A stretch of DNA of 64,000 nucleotides from Panax quinquefolius (GCA_020205615.1 CM035171.1:119106893-119170892), one strand, 5' to 3'; counted from the stretch's first letter, positions 24,527 through 37,307 are shown. The notes: generated from the sequence alone by a model not told the origin. Numbers and translations: made by a program.

Positions 24527-25190
24527 TGTTAACGCCAGATCTTCCGCCACGCCCCAATCACGTAAGACGCCTCGATCCTCGCATAAAGAAACACGATAAA
24601 CACCACAAGCTCGACGACGGCCGGTTCCGTCGAGGATAGCTTCGAAGCGTGAGAGTCGATAATACGTGTTCACAAGGTTAAACAATGGAGGAATATAATG
24701 TCAAATGTCTTCGAGAGAAATAATAATTCTCTCGTGTATATGTGATTATGAATGAAGAAGTGTATTATTAGATAGCGCACTTCAAAAGACTTCGCTAAGT
24801 TTATACTTTTTTCACTGGATTACAAGTCTTTCCACTATTACCCCGACACACCCTCGATCCGATGGGTTCCACCGAACGCATATAGTTTTATCCACCGCTT
24901 TTTGGTCATCGCTCCCACCACGTACGGTTATAATCCCATCCACATTAATGTGGCGCAGTTCTACTAGTCAACCGCTACGTTTTTTCATCATTATGTCAAA
25001 AGATGTAGATATTTAAATATATGATGGGTCGACCCACCGATTGTATCCCGATACTGTAAGGCGACTTAATAAAGATAATAAAGTCGATTAGATCCAATAA
25101 TGCCAACACCCAATAATAAAGCACTCAATAGATTAACCAATATATAAGTACAATCTATTCTTGGTCAATAAAAAATATCACGACCCAACA
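24527..25190 (-). repeat. Right LTR of A1
   Basis: This 664-bp copy is the 5' LTR in element orientation and is followed directly by the CACTG target duplicate. Just inside it the minus strand reads a purine-rich AGAAGGAGGGC rather than a recognisable initiator-Met primer site, so the primer tRNA is undetermined. Confidence 0.85.
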
Positions 25191-25195
25191 CACTG

Positions 25196-27392
25196 CAAAT
25201 ATCATCGTCTAACATTAATGCTGCTAAAACGATTCCTCGATATATTTCCATTTTGATCGTCCTTCTCAAAAGAAGTCAAGAATATTCCACCGTCACATTT
25301 CTCCAACAGTACTGATTGGACAGGGTTACATGAAGATATAGGTTGTCATGTCCAGTCCAGTCCAAAGGTGGACCTTTTTATTGGCTTAAATTTTTTAATT
25401 ATTATTGGAGTATATATTTTTCCGTTCAAACATGTGCATCGAATTTAATTACTATAAAATTAATTTTTACGATAAATAAGTTGGTCAATTGATCAATATA
25501 ATACTTACACGTAAAAAAAAAATGACCTTCTACATGTGTATCAACACGTTGACCAAAGTTAAGTTATTACCGACTACTAAACATATGCATCCTTTTATTG
25601 AATGGTGTTCTACTTGAGCCTAGTGGCCCTCACTATCTCTAGCCCCTAGTGAGTGTGTCTAATAAGTTGTAATAATTTTGAAAATAAAAATAAAAGAGTG
25701 GGTAGCCACACCCACATGGTTCCTTTTTTCTTCTTCCTATTTAAATAATTGATGATGGAGTAATGGCTTCAAGTGGGGAATTAGTTAGATTATGAGATCC
25801 CAAAATTCTTGCTTCCTCTTCCTTTTATCCCCTAAACAAACTCTAACCAAATATTCCCATTACTATTGGATTGTCCAATTTATCATGTCGGTTGAGCCAG
25901 CCAGCCAGCCAGATTTTAATTGATTTTGGTTGCCTTGCCTAACTGAAAATGTAGCACCAAGACTTTGAGAATACGAGGGGCTGTAGAATCCGACTGGATT
26001 CATTTGACTTTTCAGTACTAGAGTTGGATTTATATTCATATGCATGCAGTTGGGCATGGGCTCACAAGAGTTTTCTATTGTTGTACGTGACATTTATTAA
26101 TTTAGTCGAATGAAAATTCTCCAACAATGTTGTTAGGCATGCTACGACTAACATTCTTGAAGGGTTGGGTTTATTTGGACGGGTCAGTATGTATAAATGA
26201 GTTATATTAATATACTAATAGAGAATTATAATGGTTTGATCATATACTTATTGGGTTAATATGAATAAGTTAGAGTTTTTTTGATCGGTAAATGTAATAC
26301 CGACACACATACAATCTCGCTGACACGCCATAATATTCTATTCATTTGTCGATTAACTTACCCTAAAATAAACTTCATACTAACAACTTCCCTTATTGAT
26401 GGCTTAGTACTGTAGTAACCTAGTACTAAATTAATTAGAATTTTTTCATACTCTTTTTCCCAATTTTTCCTTAGTTTCTCTTATTCCCTATCCTATGTTA
26501 ACTTAACAAGTTTTTATTCCCCCCTCCAACTGGAGATCATACAAGTCAAAAAGTTAAGACAGTTCAATCTGCACCTAAAAATATGTGTGCACTCATGATT
26601 TAACCACTGTTTTTATGTATCAACTGCATTGTATCCGTATAGATTCCATTATGTATTGTAAATTTTTCTCCTCAACGTATATTAATATATTAATATATGA
26701 GGTTGAGTAGCATTATAAAGTTTTCTCATTATATCAAATATATCGTTAAAATATTACCAACTATAGTGATTCACGTATCTCACAAAAAAAAGACAACAAA
26801 TAAAATTACAAGATATATTATTTTCTAATATTTTTTTATGCACCGATTATTTAACCATTGGACATCTAAGCCGTGTTTATTTGTAAAAAACATACTTAAA
26901 ATTAGACTATTTATCTTAATAAATACACTATTTTATTCCATGATGGGAGATTAATAATCTTTTAAATAATCTCATAATAAAATTACAAGTTGAATGTTCT
27001 GCAACCTCCGCTTGCATGTGGGGACAGCAAATTAATGTCTACAAAATTAGATAAGAGTAAAATTAAAACTTGGCAAATGGCAACACAGTAAATTTCTCAA
27101 TAAATGAAATAATTAATTAATTTATGGCAGTAGAAGAGTAAATGACAAGTTGAAGAACATTAATCAAGCAATCCTATTACATGTGGGGGAGAGGCTCCAA
27201 CCTTTTAGGTAGAAAAACCTCCCATAAAAAGATGACTACTACTATTTCTGAATTAATTAAGTTGGTATTGATCTACATGACCACCATACAAATCTCATAC
27301 AATCCTTAATTGTAGAAAATTATTTGGTTACACTTGCTCACTTGTAGTTGTTCAGCATATATAAATATATATTGCATTATATTTACAAATAC
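25196..27392. other. Intergenic region right of A1
   Basis: AT-rich spacer. A CCAG run (CAGCCAGCCAGCCAG) lies near 25897. The minus frame at 25863-26093 has no recognisable family or splice context. The part next to 27393 is 3' flank of the small gene on its right. Confidence 0.5.
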
Positions 27393-27789
27393 TCAAGTTC
27401 TTTTATGGTTAAAATAAGTGTAACTATTGGAAGGCAAATGATTATGAGGAACCCCTTTTGAGTTATCAGACTGCAGCTTCTGATGAAACTTGGTGTTTGA
27501 TGAAGTAGTAGTAGTACTAAATCTCCCTTGCTTGCTCTTTCTTCTTGGTTGAGTTGAACGAGGTATAAAAACTCCGGTCCCTTTGCTTTGATCTCTTCTA
27601 CTAGTTTGCTCGTAGAACACTTGCGACTGTGTGGATGGATGAATTACTCGAGAAAATACCTAACACAAATTTCAAATTCAATTTAGCTAAACATGAAAAA
27701 AGAAGAAGAAGTTCAAATTAGTATAACAAAGTGACGGGATAAACCTGAAAAGAAGCCGAAGGCCGGTCCGGGAGGTCGTCGTCGTCCAT
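27393..27789 (-). CDS. Small plant protein of unknown function with GTGVFIPR motif
   Basis: Two exons, 27745-27789 and 27393-27659, join across a GT-AG intron in phase 0 to 103 aa. The N-terminus is acidic (MDDDDLPDRPSASFQ). The second exon carries a basic middle (YEQTSRRDQSKGTGVFIPRS, then QPRRKSKQGRF) followed by a Ser/Thr-rich and Asn/His-rich tail. I recall small plant-specific uncharacterised proteins with the same GTGVFIPR-then-basic layout, but no biochemical role. There is no signal peptide or membrane segment. The basic PRRKSKQ stretch could be a nuclear signal (inference). The ATG is the only in-frame start giving this acidic head. Confidence 0.75.
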
Positions 27790-27949
27790 GATAAGAAGAG
27801 AGATTTGCTTGCTTAAATCTGCAAAGAATACATCATCTTGATCTATTACTTCCATATAGACAACAAAGGAAAAGAGAGCTTCTTTAGTCTCTTTCTAAAT
27901 TTGTCTAGCTTATTTTTCTATTGCTAGCTAGAAATAGAAGTGATAGATT

Positions 27950-27981
27950 GGGGGAGGGGGGAGGAGGGAGGAGGGAGGGGG
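27950..27981 (+). promoter_or_regulatory. G-run tract upstream of the small gene
   Basis: This 32-base purine tract consists of five or more runs of three to six G separated by single A or AGGA. It lies about 160 bp 5' of the ATG of the 27393-27789 gene, with the C-rich strand being that gene's coding strand. The spacing fits a potential G-quadruplex. Whether it lies in promoter or 5' UTR is unknown. Confidence 0.5.
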
Positions 27982-29853
27982 TTAAATAAAGAATGAATTA
28001 TAAGGGAAAGAAAAGGCAGGACATGTGTGGTGGTAGGGACGAGAAGGGGTCAGTTGGACAATCTGTCTTAAAGTCCCTACAACCCCACAGGACAAGAGGA
28101 TGATGATTTTGTGTTATGATTTTATCCAGTAGAGAAAAGAGATGAGGAGCAACAGCCCACTCCCAGATATCATCTCATCCAAGATAGATTTATATCTTCA
28201 TCATAATAGGGTGTCAATGCATGTGTAACCACTCTCTCTCCCCTCCCTCTTTCAATCTCTCTCAACCACTCAATGATCATTAAGTTTCAGACACTAATAA
28301 TATTGGCAATATTTGTGGGAGATCTAAGCTCATTGCACTAGTTTGTTGGTTGATCATGGTTGAGTCTATTGAACATTAGTTTGTGGGGACCACCAACCCA
28401 AGGTTTAAGCTGTTTCATCTTTTCCTAAAGAATGAATTTGAATTTTATTCATTATTCAACATAAAATCTGCAAAGAAGACATCATCTTGGAAAAGGAAAA
28501 AATAAGCTCCTGCTTCAGATGAGAAAAGGGATGAATTTGAATTTTATTTCTACCTTATCAGTACATGAGAAAAGGGAAATATATAGGATTATCATGTGAT
28601 GAAAGAGATATGACATGCTGATACTATAATCTCTTCTATTAATATTAGTTCTATAAACATGCAAGTATACAGATACAAGTGAAGGGTAATTGATAGTCCT
28701 ATTCCATCTCAACACAACCTTAAAGTATCTAATACTCCTTTCTTTCTTGTTGATTATTTTCGACATCATAAGGATTGTTTATACAGTATATATACAGACT
28801 TATTATCTTGATAATTTCCTTTAATTTACAATATTAGTATTAGGCCTTATAGTTTGTTATTAGAATAAGAATAATCGAAAGGAAATGGTTGGTGTGAAGG
28901 AAAGTTGGTTATAACTTATAAGGTTGTAGGATAAGTAGGCTTTTATGTAAGCACATGCTCAAATATAGAAAAAAGTCGGTCGGGGGGGAGTCCTCTGTTA
29001 TGTATGCTTTTGAGTTTTGATGGTGCATGAAAATCTAAACCGATGGTGAATCAAGTTTTCCTGCTCCCTGTTCTCATCCTTCTTTCCCACTCTTTGCTCA
29101 ATCTTATTCTTTGCTGCCTATACTCCCCTCTCCAACTTTTAAATCTCAAATCTATTTCAGTTACCCATCTAATTCGAATTAGGATCACCACCATTGGATC
29201 CTACCACATGCAACACTCCATTACGTACACATAAATATTTCTAATAATCTCATATATGTTGTGAGATTTCTTCTTTGATATCAAGCTTGTAAATAAATAT
29301 TTCTAATAATCTCATATTAAAGTTAATGGGTACGGACCAGAAATATTTTAAGTTTAATAATAATACTAGTTTACGAAAAATCCTTTTATACACAATATAA
29401 AAGAGAATGTATTCAATTACTACATTTTAAAATGATGTCTCGCCTCTATTTATTTCTTAATATATATGCACATACTACATAGCAAGTGGAATGGTGGTTG
29501 CTGCACCCTAGCTTCAGATATGTTTACAACTTTTTTTATTAATTGAAAACCCTTAATTCTTATTCTAATAATACATTAATTGTATAGCATTAAGCAGATG
29601 AATAAATAAGATAGAAAAACAAATTTATATTGATGAAAACATTTTTGAGCATCCAAGATCCAACACTTTTAACAATTTTAAGCAAATCAGACTATCTAAT
29701 GCCTGAAATAACTAATGAATAATACTTACTTGATAAAGATGTGGAATGAATTCTCTTACATTTCACTAAAATTCACAAACTCCACCATTCCAACAGGATG
29801 TTACAAAAATACAAGGGTTTCAAAATTTACCTCAATCATAGACATTCTAAGAC
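27982..29853. other. Intergenic region between small gene and ECR1
   Basis: This is the upstream region of the small gene and the 3' flank of ECR1. A TTTGAATTTTATT block and a CTGCAAAGAA block each recur nearby (28433, 28531; 27818, 28470). A 23-bp repeat of AAATATTTCTAATAATCTCA starts near 29233 and 29296. No gene is supported. Confidence 0.5.
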
Positions 29854-32800
29854 CTACAGAAACACAGTTTTAAATTCACCGGCCATGTCCATATCTATAA
29901 CCCCATCAATTCCCTTAAAAACAACACGTAATTTCCTTAAACATGACTGTTTGGAGCCATTCTTGCCTGCGCTTCCAGTCACGTGGACAACATCTTTGGG
30001 ACTTTTGTCCATCAGGTCGAACAGTGGCTTATCAAGGTTTGACCGAGTCATCTCTTCTAGAACTGGAGGTGCCTGCATGTACAGATTCTTCCCTTGGTGC
30101 GTAACACTAGCTCTGGACAGAAGCAGCTTAGGGTGATCTTCTAGTTGATCAATAAACTGTTACAACAATGACAGAGTAAGAGAACTGCATAGCCAACTAA
30201 AAGCTAAAACAACTACATGAAATAGAAATGCATCCTCATGCTACAAGGATTGCTAAATTAAAAAAAGTACCAGTCTTCAAACAAAGTTCATACTTCATAC
30301 TATAGATTACAAAAAACAGTATTGCACTATAAATTATCAATATCCCTTTTCTTTTGTAGCAAGTCATCATCATTATCCTTATTATTTAACTTTCAGTAGG
30401 TAGTAACTACATAATCTGCCAGGGCTGAATTTTTTTCAATATATTCTTCACCAACAAAGTGACTTGTAATCCCAGGGATGAAGGGAAGCTTCCTGCTAGG
30501 AACCACTTAGAATTAATAAGTTTGCAATAGTTTACCCCATGTTTTAAGAGAATAATTCAAAAGGAAAAATAATCACCTATTTGTCATGAATCCATAAATT
30601 AAGTCCCAACTCATGTGTCCAGAGTTAAAAACATAGATTTAGAGCAGCTAAAAGAGGTTCCCAAAGAGTCTGAGCACCCATGCAAATCCTTAAGAAATTC
30701 AGAGCTTCAAATTGCATGCATTATAATTAATCTCCAACTCTGTCCAAATAGGAGTTTCTCCTCATCTAACAATTGAAGATTTTTCAAAAAATTATGTTAC
30801 TGGCTCAGACTTCGAAGTGCTAGCATGTTTAGAGATCCCTGGAGTCCTATCACAGTTTTTAGTACATAAAAGTGAATCATGTGAAAGTTTTTGAAGTGCC
30901 TGGTATCAGATAAACTTTCAGACACACCCATGATCTACTTTCCTTTACTGAAATAACCCAGCCAAACAAATAATGGATGATATGAATTGAATTAAATTTG
31001 TGCACTTGACGTATGATGGCACATAGAATTTAATGGGAGGTGTTCTTGAAATCTGAACCAGTTCTGTGCTGGGTCAGTTTTCAGATTCTCATCCTGCGGG
31101 AGAAGCGAGGTGCAAAAAGTAACACACAAACCCAAAAATGGATGATGAGACGAAGTTGGGAATAAAAGGAAAATCACCTTCTTCAAAGTAACTGAAGTGT
31201 CCAGTTCAATTAGAATTCCAGGACCACAAACAAGACAATCTTTGTCCTTCACAAACTCAGTCACTTTAGTGTGGAGACCTTCAACACCATTAAACCTGAA
31301 ATTGATTTAAAATTTAAAAATCAGCTCCAAGTTTTACCCAAAATGCCAGGACACCAAAGTAAGAGGTCATTCATGCTGAAATCATTATCTTCTAGTTGAA
31401 GGAAAATGATTTCTGGAAAACATTTTGGGGGAAAGTGACTTGTGTTGTTTTCCAGAAAGTGACTATAGTTTTGAAAACAATAGGTCAATTTCCCGAAAAC
31501 AAAGCTCAAACATGCATAGACTCATAGGACAATTTCTATAAAACACCCCGTGCACAAATGGAGCCTTAGAGCTCATCATGCTACCAGGGGAGCCCACCCC
31601 TGGGGGGAGTTAACTGAAAGCACAAGTAAAAATAGATGATAACTTCGTAAAATATATTACTGTTTACCCCTATTTGTTTATATGTTGTGGCAGTAATTCT
31701 ATCACAGAGGATTACACAACCTATTACATAGGAAAAGAGATAAAATATTCCCAATCCACCCACTAGTTAGCAATAATACAAAGCGCCCATCTGTCCTAAA
31801 AAAAGAACATACACAAAATCATTCATAACCATCACTTAGTACCGCACTCTCTTCTCAACTTGAACTATTAAAGTAAAATTAAAAAATCATATAAAGAAGT
31901 TTTATATTCAATTCCGAATCTATATATGCAAATGTGTTTCTTGTATACAAATTTCCAGACCATTAGAAACAGAGTAAGAATAGTAGATTCATTAAGCAAG
32001 AAAAAAACTTGAATGCATTTCTGTATTAGATGGGTACTACATTTTCTCCTAAAATGAAAAACCGAGTACCATTAAATTTCTAGAGCAGAAATGTTCCCTT
32101 GTGATCCATTATCAGTGGGGAAATGGCCGTATAATAGTAGAACCAAGTTGGGTCATCTGCTAACACATACTTACAGACTCACACCCTTGCCAAATAATAA
32201 AATGACCAGTACTTGCTCAACCCCACAGAATTTCATGAGAAGAAGAAAGACGAGGAAAGACAGAAAGATACTCGGTAGAAAGATATTTCCCAGAAGCAAC
32301 TTTCTGAATTAGTCATCAAAGAGTAGAAGAGTGCATGCATTTGATTAGGAAAAAAACCCTATTATGAAAACTACTAAAACATTTAAGTAGCCGACTAGCC
32401 GGGCATTTTCTTATCATAAGTTTTTAACTGGGCATGCTTCGGGGTGATAGATTATCAAAAGCCAATACATGTCGAACTAAAAAAGATGAAAACAATGAGT
32501 ACTTGTTTTGTACTGATCAAAAAACTTATAAGTGTGTGTTCCAGACAAAATCAGTTAATAGCACCTAAAACAAGATCAATTAGCCTGTGTTAATCAAAGA
32601 CCAACTCTTGTTTTTTTTTAAAGAAGAGGGGATCAATCAGAATCCAGTGCAACATGTACAGAAAGATGGTTTTTTTTTTCCTTTCCGAAGAGGGGGAGAA
32701 ATAGAGTCTGATTGAACTTTGAAGAAATGCCAAATAGCGCATTAATGCATCGAAGACTTGACTTTGCCACAGCGAAATGGTAGAAAGTAAATTCATGTAA

Positions 32801-35800
32801 CATGCTCTAAGAAGTTAATCAATTTAGAGAGGGTTACAGATGAACCGAGCTAAGCCGAGTGCTGCCTTGTTCAAGCTCGGTTCGTTCACCAAACAGTCTT
32901 AAAATTGTGTTCAACTTCAACCTGTTTATAATTTAACAAGTGCAAGCAGAGATTACCTTGAGTTTTATTTATTTTGAAATGGTTAATATATTGACACAAA
33001 AATTGTTATATATGCATTCTTAACGACTTAAATTTTAAGTAAAATAAATAAATTTTAATCATACAAATTAAAATCAATAAATACATGAAAATAGTTTTAT
33101 TTTATGATTTAATTACAATTCAAAAGTACTATTAACATCAAGCCAAATCTGTTTGACATTTAAATTTTAATAACAATATTTACCAACTACGGTTGATCAA
33201 GAAGCATCTACATATTTTACTATTAGAAAAAATCTACATATTTTAAATGAGCCCTATATACTTGTCAAAAAATAAAAAATAAAAATTAAGCGAGCCCTAT
33301 ATATTCACAAGCTTATTCGAACTGAGATTTACAATGTTCAAGCTTGATTCGTTTACCACACTAGCCTTAAAATTGAGATCAAACCCAGTTCATTTTCATA
33401 ATCAATCTGTTTGAGCTGCGCCCTAACCGAGTTTAACACTGCTGTTCATGAACAGCTCGGCTTGCAGAATTGTGGCCCTAAATTTGGATGTTGAGGCCAC
33501 GAAACACGGCACAAGAAATTGACAGACCAAAATGAGATAGCTTTTTAAGATCGTACTAACCAGATCACAAGCATTACTTATTTTTTTTATTTTAATTTAG
33601 ATAGCTTCTTTTTTACTTGCCTTCTACCAAGCTTCAAAATTTACGTATTGCTAGTACAGACAATCGTCAAGTATAAAGAAAGATAATTGACTGTCAAATT
33701 TATATTGATACAAGAGCCTCTCGGGTACTTCTCTTAATCTTGAGCCAATATAGATTTAGGAATAAGCACGATATATTATGCCATCTTCTAGCAAAAGGTT
33801 ATTGTAGGATAATCTTTGCATAGAAGACAACTCTTGTAATCATGTAAATATTGAGGAAGTAAGCATACGTTAAATAATTTGATAACGTTTTACTGCATCC
33901 AGATGCAATCTTCAAGGTTTCCAAAGCGCAGGCAGCTGATATAATTGCATTGGTGGAAGCTATAGCAGGTATAATATTTTTCACCACACCCTGTAACAAA
34001 AAGACAAATTATCGCCAAGTGTTAAAGTGTGTAGAACCTATAATGTCAACAAGGTGGATTTATTAAGATTGCCCTATTATTATTTATTCATTAGATTCAT
34101 TCACAAAAAGGACATGAGTAAGAGTATAGGTAACTTCAGGAACAGTGTTTCTTCAAAAAGTAAAACCATAGTGTTTCTTCAAAAAGTCAAGGATCTCAGA
34201 TAATATTATTACCTGAGTAAGAGTATAGGTAACTCCTGGAATGCCAAAAAGCTCCGCTCTTTTTACGGCCTATATATTTTGAGTAGGATGCGAATATAAG
34301 AGAAGAAAACTAATTTAAAAACTACAAGGACAAAAAAAGGAAACATAAGTGACTTGTTAACCTCTGAATATATCCACTGCATATGTTCAGGGTCATCTGG
34401 ATCAAAAGTTTTTCCACTATGAATCTGCAAGTGTGAAATGAATTATGATGACAATACTAGAACGATTGGTTTTAAAGCACCACCTAGAGAAGAGAAGAGA
34501 AGAGGGCGAAAAGGGGAAACTTAGAAAATGAAGAAGGAAGAAATTATTATATACCTCATCCCACTTAATCAAGTGTGCATATTCAATACAATGAGCAGCA
34601 GTTCTAGGGGTTTCCGCGAGGGTGCATAAAGGAAATTTAACTTGTGGGGGGAAAAGCCAAATGGTACACTCAAAGCATGGTGTGACCCCAGGCACAATAA
34701 CCCTAGCATGGCCCTTGAAACCTTCAGTTCCACCATCTACCATAGGTTTGATTGTTTCTTCTCGTGGATTGTCATCAGCATCATACTCTAAATTTTCACA
34801 AAAACCAAATGAGACAAAATTCAAAATCAAAATTGAGTTGAAGAGAAGCCGGTCAGTTGAAATCATCATGAAATTGCTAATTAATAACTCTAAAGAACTA
34901 TTGTACAGAGCACACTAGAAAAACAAATGACGTACCATTCCAAGCCTCATGGAATACCGAGGTGAAAACTACTCTATAATTTGAACAAGGATTTAAAGAT
35001 TCAACGAAATAACTAGACTTTTTATTACTCCCTCCGTCCCAGGATAAAAGTCCTTATTACTATTTTGAGTAGTCCCATGTTAAATGTCCACTTTCCTTTA
35101 ATAACCAAACTTTTACACAATTTTTTCTATTATACCCTTAGTATTAAATATCTCATATTTTTCTTATTCTAATTCTCTCTCCATATTCAATCAGTATAAT
35201 TAGTTATGTGTTGAAAATATTTTGAATTGAAAAGCTAGAAAGTCACTCTCTCACCTACATTGGAAATGATTAACGACATTATTATGGGCAATTTTGTCAT
35301 TTTATTCCTCTTCTTAATATGCGTGAAAAATTCACCAGAACTTTTATCCTGAGACGGAGGGAGTATATTATACTTTGGAGCAATTTTACTAGTTAAGAAA
35401 ATACATATTCATTATTCAGTCATTTCCAATGTTAAAAGGACCGTGTATCCTCGATTGCTACACTACAATCTAAATATAGTTACAGTCATGCTGAAGAATT
35501 TGCCAACAATAGAGGAACATAGACATCATAATTCACATTAACAAAATTAATGTGTGCAAGAGAAGAATATCATTCCGCAATTCAATCTGAAATCTTAATA
35601 AAGAATCAAAAATAAAATTATACCAAAGAAGGCCCAACTTGAACATATAAATACGTCAATATTTCAAATACAAGAAAATCCTCAGTAGCAAACCTGTAGT
35701 AGATAAAGGACACACCTAGAAAACTACAAGCCACAGCATTTATGTAGCTTCGAGCCTCAACAGAATCCAGACCAAGGGCAATAATACTGAAATCATCGTA

Positions 35801-37307
35801 AAAATCTATCTCTTTGTCCTCAATACGACAAAAGTGTGGCACAATATTCACACCACTAACTCTTTCCATGACTCGTTTTGCAGCCACCTCAGCCTTTGAC
35901 TTTCCAACATCCTCAAGCCTATATACATAACACGAAAATTATGTAACATATTCTCATAGAACTTGAAAACAAGAAACTTAATTCACTGGCAACAAAAAAT
36001 TCATCACCAAGTAATCTTCAAATCCGTCAGTACATGCCTACAACAAAATATATTCATGGTGTGCTAAGTGGTTTAAGATAACTTATACTAAAGTACTCTG
36101 AATGAGTTTGGAAAATAGGGCCTGAGAAAGGACATAAAACAAAATCGGATGCACATAATCAATACATGATTACATTGTCATTGGTCAATACATGCTAACC
36201 ATTTCCAAGATGTCATAACAACTTAATGACCAAGCAGCTTTTGATGTTCAGTAACAAATCAGTCCCGTTCATCCAAACCTATCATTTTGGTACTAATAGA
36301 TAATACTAATCCCTAACAGTAAGAACAAGAAACTAAAAAGAATGCTTTGGAAAACTATTTGATGGGAGCCAAAATAGGTCCATGCACTTAATCATCTTGA
36401 CACCATTAGAATTGTGATCACCAGATCTTTTCTTATGACATCTACTACAACAAAAGCATTGGATACAATTAACATTATTAAAATAGAGTTTCACTAGTGC
36501 AGTTTCTGGCCACTGTCGTCATGTTGGATCAGACTAATAGACCAACCCATGACCATGATAGGCAGATATACCGCTGCTATCTCGCACCTCTCTTTTATGT
36601 ATGTGTACGTATCTATATACATTGTCAATTTTTCATCCTTACTAAGAAGCACAACCTGCCACCAAAAGAACTATTTCAGTTTGCACCAGATATACATCAC
36701 CTCCTTCTAGTATAAACCACTTGAGAAGAAACTAACATAACCTCCAGTACTAATCAATTTCACACCAATTGAACAAATGAAATTATAAATCATCTACAGT
36801 TACATCTACCTTGATATTAGTGCAATCCCCCCTCCTAGTTCCGTTTTGACCGAAACAAATCCCTCACTTGCTCAGCAATTTCAAAAAGCAATCGAATATA
36901 TCAGTTGTTAGGAGTATTAATGAATTTAATACCTGAACAGAAATTGACGATTTAGATTGGAGACTTCAATTCGGTCCATATCAATGACTTCGAGGTTCCT
37001 AAACCCCGAAAAAGCCAAATCTTTCAGTAATTCACATCCCAATCCACCCGCTCCAACCACCAACACTTTCGCGTACTCTTGAAGATCGTTTCTCAACTAC
37101 ATTAATCAACAAGAAAATCAAAATTTAAGGCATAGTTCCGCGAAGAAGCGTAGCACACATGAGTTGTTTGAAAAAAGTCCAGAAAAGAAAGGAAGGGGAA
37201 AAGCTTACATCCGTGCCGGGCTCAAAGGTAGGGCCGACGAGATTCCCGTGCCTGAGGAGGAGCTTGTCGAGGTCTCTTGATCGGCTGCTACTAAGTTGCT
37301 CCGCCAT
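29854..37307 (-). CDS. ECR1: NEDD8/RUB-activating enzyme catalytic subunit ECR1 (UBA3)
   Basis: This protein forms the RUB/NEDD8 E1 with AXR1, adenylating NEDD8 and passing it to the E2 RCE1 for cullin neddylation, and so controls SCF ligases and auxin signalling. Nine exons were traced: 37209-37307, 36933-37096, 35716-35918, 34555-34787, 34362-34424, 34213-34269, 33869-33990, 31178-31295 and 29854-30156. All are GT-AG with phases that join to 453 aa; the Arabidopsis protein is about 454. Visible are the ATP-binding VVGAGGLG (residues 46-53) and [14 protein letters not shown] (72-85). The Zn ligands PCFEC (Cys193, Cys196) and DCLVC (Cys334, Cys337) and the catalytic Cys210 in [11 protein letters not shown] are also present. 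The last exon is the E2-binding ubiquitin-fold domain. Introns 3 and 7 contain transposon insertions. Confidence 0.96.
32823..33482. mobile_element. Degenerate hAT-like element in ECR1 intron 7
   Basis: The left edge reads GAGGGTTACAGATGAACCGA, and the right edge reverse-complemented reads TAGGGCCACAATTCTGC. The subterminal parts hold GCTCGGTTCG, CAAGCTCGG and GAACAGCTCGGCTTG words, with an AT-rich centre. It resembles the CGAG-rich element in PRXIIF. Flanks AATTTAGA and AATTTGGA could be a mutated 8-bp target duplication. There is no ORF. Confidence 0.45.
34115..34240. repeat. Partial duplication of ECR1 exon 6 edge into the adjacent intron
   Basis: A 27-bp stretch (first 21 bases identical) at 34214-34240, the 3' end of exon 6 on the minus strand, recurs at 34115-34141 in the intron just downstream. 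In the copy the donor CAG|GTAA is changed to CATGTC, so it should not splice. A second short repeat GTGTTTCTTCAAAAAGT occurs at 34145 and 34171 between them. Confidence 0.75.
35028..35363. mobile_element. Stowaway MITE in ECR1 intron 3
   Basis: This 336-bp element has inverted termini CTCCCTCCGTCCCAGGATAA and, from the right, CTCCCTCCGTCTCAGGATAA. It is flanked by TA on both sides (35026-35027, 35364-35365). These are the terminal consensus and TA target duplication of Stowaway (Tc1/mariner) elements. It has no coding capacity. Confidence 0.92.

Larger units (their letters stand above)
12532..25190 (-). mobile_element. Ty3/gypsy-type LTR retrotransposon A1 (interrupted by element B)
   Basis: The LTRs at 12532-13193 and 24527-25190 begin TGTTAACG and end CCCAACA. 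The element is flanked by an exact 5-bp duplication CACTG at 12527-12531 and 25191-25195. Subtracting the nested element B and its duplicated TTAAT leaves about 4.8 kb. RNase H and integrase remnants lie on the minus strand, so the right LTR is the 5' one. A start-like MAPIGGSRSR segment near the right LTR (minus strand, better seen in copy A2) may be the gag beginning. No reverse transcriptase domain is recognisable. I assign it to the Tat-like lineage from the integrase zinc-finger pattern and the ALSKLA end of RNase H; this is inference from memory of the family. Confidence 0.85.

Noticed and set aside
25863..26093. 76-codon minus-strand frame
   Set aside because: No recognisable family, no supporting splice sites and no codon-level pattern; likely chance.
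28515..28769. 84-codon minus-strand frame
   Set aside because: AT-rich, no homology recognised, no gene context.
34622..34918. 98-codon plus-strand frame
   Set aside because: It is antisense to ECR1 exon 4, which carries the catalytic Cys region.
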